Assembly: GCA_039180865.1 (NCBI GenBank) | Contig: JBCDCZ010000090.1 | Location: forward strand, 1-15,155 | DNA length: 15,155 bases | Reading direction: 5' to 3' | Source of the DNA: JBCDCU01 sp039180865 | Lineage (GTDB): Bacteria; Pseudomonadota; Alphaproteobacteria; Rhizobiales; JACESI01 | In this document: positions 13,435 to 15,155 of the stretch, one piece after another | Position numbering within the stretch: the first letter of the stretch is position 1 | How the letters are laid out: the number at the start of each line of letters is the position of its first letter | Position numbers and translations under genes: made by a program | The notes under the pieces: model-generated | The model's input: the letters and a program-made list of their open reading frames with translations, nothing else | Told to the model about the DNA's origin: nothing | Database searches by the model: none

Positions 13435-14742
13435 ATGACAACCGACCTTGCGAGTTTCGCTGCCGATAATGGCGTAAAATACTTCATGATCTCCTTTACC
13501 GACCTCTTCGGCGCACAACGGGCGAAACTCGTCCCGGCTCAGGCAATCGCGGACATGCAGGTGGAAGGTGCAGGGTTCGCAGGATTTGCGGCCTGGCTCG
13601 ACATGACGCCGGCGGATCCCGACATGCTGGCAATCCCTGATCCTTCATCCGTGATCCAGCTTCCCTGGAAGAAGGAGGTCGCCTGGGTTGCAGCAAATCC
13701 CGTCATGGAAGGCGAGACTGTCGGTCAGGCACCGCGCAATGTCTTAAGCCGTATGATCGATGAAGCGGCTGCAAACGGTCTTCGTATAAAAACAGGCATT
13801 GAAGCTGAGTTTTTCCTCCTTGCACCTGACGGGACCGAGATCTCCGATCCTCACGACATTGCTGAAAAGCCTTGCTACGACCAACAAGCCTTGATGCGGC
13901 GCTATGATGTTATCGCGGAAATCTGCGACTACATGCTCGAGCTTGGCTGGGGGCCTTATCAGAACGACCACGAAGACGCGAATGGTCAGTTCGAAATGAA
14001 CTTCGAGTTCGACGACGTCCTCAAGACAGCGGACAAGCATTCGTTCTTCAAGTTCATGGTGAAATCGGTTGCAGAAAAGCACGGGTTGCGCGCGACCTTC
14101 ATGCCGAAGCCGATTGAGCGTTTAACCGGCAATGGCTGCCACGCTCATATTTCTGCTTGGAATAAGGGCGGAAGCGAGAACCTATTTGAGGAATCAAGTC
14201 ACGAACTCGGGCTGTCAGGTACCGCCCTTACCTTCCTGGGCGGCCTTCTGAACCATGCAACGGCTCTCGCCGCTATCACAAATCCGACGGTTAACTCCTA
14301 TAAGCGCATCAACGCACCGCGCACTTTATCCGGAGCAACTTGGTCACCCAATACCGTGACCTGGAGCGGCAACAACAGAACGCACATGGTTCGGGTTCCA
14401 GGTCCCGGTCGTTTCGAACTCCGTCTCGCCGACGGCGCGGCGAACCCCTATCTGCTTCAGGCTGCCATCATCGCGGCGGGCCTCAACGGTATTGCGGCAA
14501 GCGCCGATCCGGGACCGCGTCTCGACATCGACATGTATGCCGAAGGCCACACGGTGAAAGACGCCAAGAAACTGCCGCTCAATCTTCTCGATGCGCTCAG
14601 AGAATTCGATCGCGATACGGAACTGAAGACGACGCTCGGCGAAGAATTTGCGAGCGCCTATTTGAAGCTCAAAAACCAGGAATGGCTATCCTACACCGCG
14701 CACTTCACCGAATGGGAACGGGCAAACACCCTCGACGTCTGA
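13435..14742 (+). CDS. glnT: Type III glutamine synthetase / gamma-glutamylmethylamide synthetase-like ligase
   Basis: This 435-residue ATP-dependent ligase of the glutamine synthetase superfamily joins glutamate to ammonia (GlnT) or methylamine (GmaS). The two are homologous and hard to tell apart by eye. Catalytic motifs present are GIEAEFFLL (E123, E125), DANGQFEMNF (182-191), NGCHAHIS (H236, H238), NSYKRINAPRTLSGATW and RFELRLADGAANPYLLQAAI. The beginning (ASFAADNGVKYFMISFTDLF, GAQRAKLVP) is the usual beta-grasp domain. ATG 13435 follows GAGGAAACAGG. It is the fourth gene of the glx operon, 21 bases after glxD. Its amide product is the natural substrate for the GlxBCD complex. No terminator is seen after it. 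Confidence 0.94.
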   Translation: MTTDLASFAADNGVKYFMISFTDLFGAQRAKLVPAQAIADMQVEGAGFAGFAAWLDMTPADPDMLAIPDPSSVIQLPWKKEVAWVAANPVMEGETVGQAPRNVLSRMIDEAAANGLRIKTGIEAEFFLLAPDGTEISDPHDIAEKPCYDQQALMRRYDVIAEICDYMLELGWGPYQNDHEDANGQFEMNFEFDDVLKTADKHSFFKFMVKSVAEKHGLRATFMPKPIERLTGNGCHAHISAWNKGGSENLFEESSHELGLSGTALTFLGGLLNHATALAAITNPTVNSYKRINAPRTLSGATWSPNTVTWSGNNRTHMVRVPGPGRFELRLADGAANPYLLQAAIIAAGLNGIAASADPGPRLDIDMYAEGHTVKDAKKLPLNLLDALREFDRDTELKTTLGEEFASAYLKLKNQEWLSYTAHFTEWERANTLDV

Positions 14743-14918
14743 AACTCGTTGCGATTGTCGATCAAGATCGGCGGCCATGGAAATGGGCAAAGCGTCATCA
14801 TACTGCCGGATCAGATCGATCACACGACCAAAACTCCGACTTTTGTAAACCAATCGATCTAGTAAACTCGCTCGTCAGGCAGGGTTAACTTAATTTTGGG
14901 ACTTACACACCCATAATC

Positions 14919-14933
14919 CCGGCTACCAGCCGG
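14919..14933 (+). promoter_or_regulatory. Hairpin overlapping the ribosome site of the peroxidase gene
   Basis: CCGGCT-ACC-AGCCGG is a perfect 6-bp GC-rich stem. Its right arm ends in the first two Gs of the GGAG ribosome site (14932-14935), 8 bases before the ATG at 14944. In the mRNA it could hide the site and lower translation until opened. A CATAAT box at 14912-14917 could instead be the -10 of the promoter, in which case only part of the stem would be transcribed. Confidence 0.4.
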
Positions 14934-14943
14934 AGACAAACTC

Positions 14944-15155
14944 ATGAAAAGGGACATTCTTGGTGTTATAGGCCTGTTTTGCCTATTGCTGACGAATGTG
15001 ACTTTCGCCGGAGCCGGACAAAACATTGTTCCGCACGATCTCAAGGCGGAATACGAACGCCCCGTTACCATTCCTGCACCGGACACCAATCCTGTAACGG
15101 ACGCCAAGGTCCGCCTTGGCGAGATCCTATTCTCCGACCCTCGTTTGTCGATAGA
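14944..15155 (+). CDS. Di-haem cytochrome c peroxidase/MauG-family protein (5' part)
   Basis: The first 70 codons of a gene run off the window. A Sec signal peptide (MKRDILGVIGLFCLLLTNVT, cleavage near residue 23 after TFA) is followed by LKAEYERPVTIPAPDTNPVT and AKVRLGEILFSDPRLS. The L-G-x-x-L-F-x-D-P-R-L-S signature is the hallmark that precedes the first CxxCH haem motif in bacterial di-haem cytochrome c peroxidases and the related MauG. The haem motifs themselves lie beyond the edge, so peroxidase and MauG-like protein cannot be separated. It is 201 bases after glnT and probably has its own promoter. Such enzymes act in the periplasm, either removing peroxide or modifying a partner protein. 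Confidence 0.8.
   Translation, partial: MKRDILGVIGLFCLLLTNVTFAGAGQNIVPHDLKAEYERPVTIPAPDTNPVTDAKVRLGEILFSDPRLSI

Noticed and set aside
14340..14888. Plus-strand frame of 182 codons overlapping the end of glnT
   Set aside because: It lies mostly inside glnT in another frame, is strongly enriched in Arg, Ser and His, and shows no domain. It is a shadow of the GC-rich gene.
14743..14918. Possible FNR-type site or terminator after glnT (CGATC-AA-GATCG and CAAAA...TTTTG repeats)
   Set aside because: The spacing does not fit the TTGAT-N4-ATCAA FNR site, the loops or stems are too short, and there is no T-run for a terminator.

Overview
The window looks like chromosomal DNA from an alphaproteobacterium, most likely of the Hyphomicrobiales (rhizobia and relatives). 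This rests on a DUF992 secreted protein, a glxB-glxC-glxD cluster joined to a type III glutamine synthetase, clear alphaproteobacterial-style XRE-cupin, LysR and AraC regulators, and moderately GC-rich coding DNA. I could run no database search, so the genus is open. No tRNA, rRNA, insertion sequence, CRISPR array or phage gene is visible.

Left part (1-6060), a patchwork of small units. The tail of an unidentified gene (1-144) is followed by a LysR regulator with a non-ATG start, then a Tat-exported beta-propeller of the major royal jelly/yellow family. A nested palindrome sits between these two. Converging on them is a short ankyrin-repeat protein (minus strand). Next, a minus-strand pair encodes a DoxX-type membrane protein and a Tat-exported metallo-beta-lactamase-fold hydrolase. 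An AraC regulator is divergent from the pair and probably controls it.

Middle part (6078-9639). A Dps-fold protein that has lost most ferroxidase ligands lies downstream of a small soluble histidine kinase. A strong minus-strand terminator separates the two. Alanine dehydrogenase (ald, minus) is divergent from a secreted DUF992 protein (plus).

Right part (9717-14742), the most coherent system. An XRE-cupin regulator precedes a tight operon: class II glutamine amidotransferase (glxB), GXGXG beta-helix subunit (glxC), FMN-binding glutamate synthase-like subunit (glxD) and type III glutamine synthetase/gamma-glutamylmethylamide synthetase-like enzyme (glnT). This is glutamate synthase split into three polypeptides, homologous to N-methylglutamate synthase MgsABC, with a GmaS-like ligase. 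The N-methylglutamate dehydrogenase genes that complete methylamine oxidation are not in the window, and glxD has no cysteines at the usual 3Fe-4S position. An A/T-rich palindrome just upstream of a probable promoter is a candidate operator for the XRE-cupin protein. The window ends inside a gene for a secreted di-haem cytochrome c peroxidase/MauG-type protein. With ald, the right half is dominated by amino-nitrogen metabolism.
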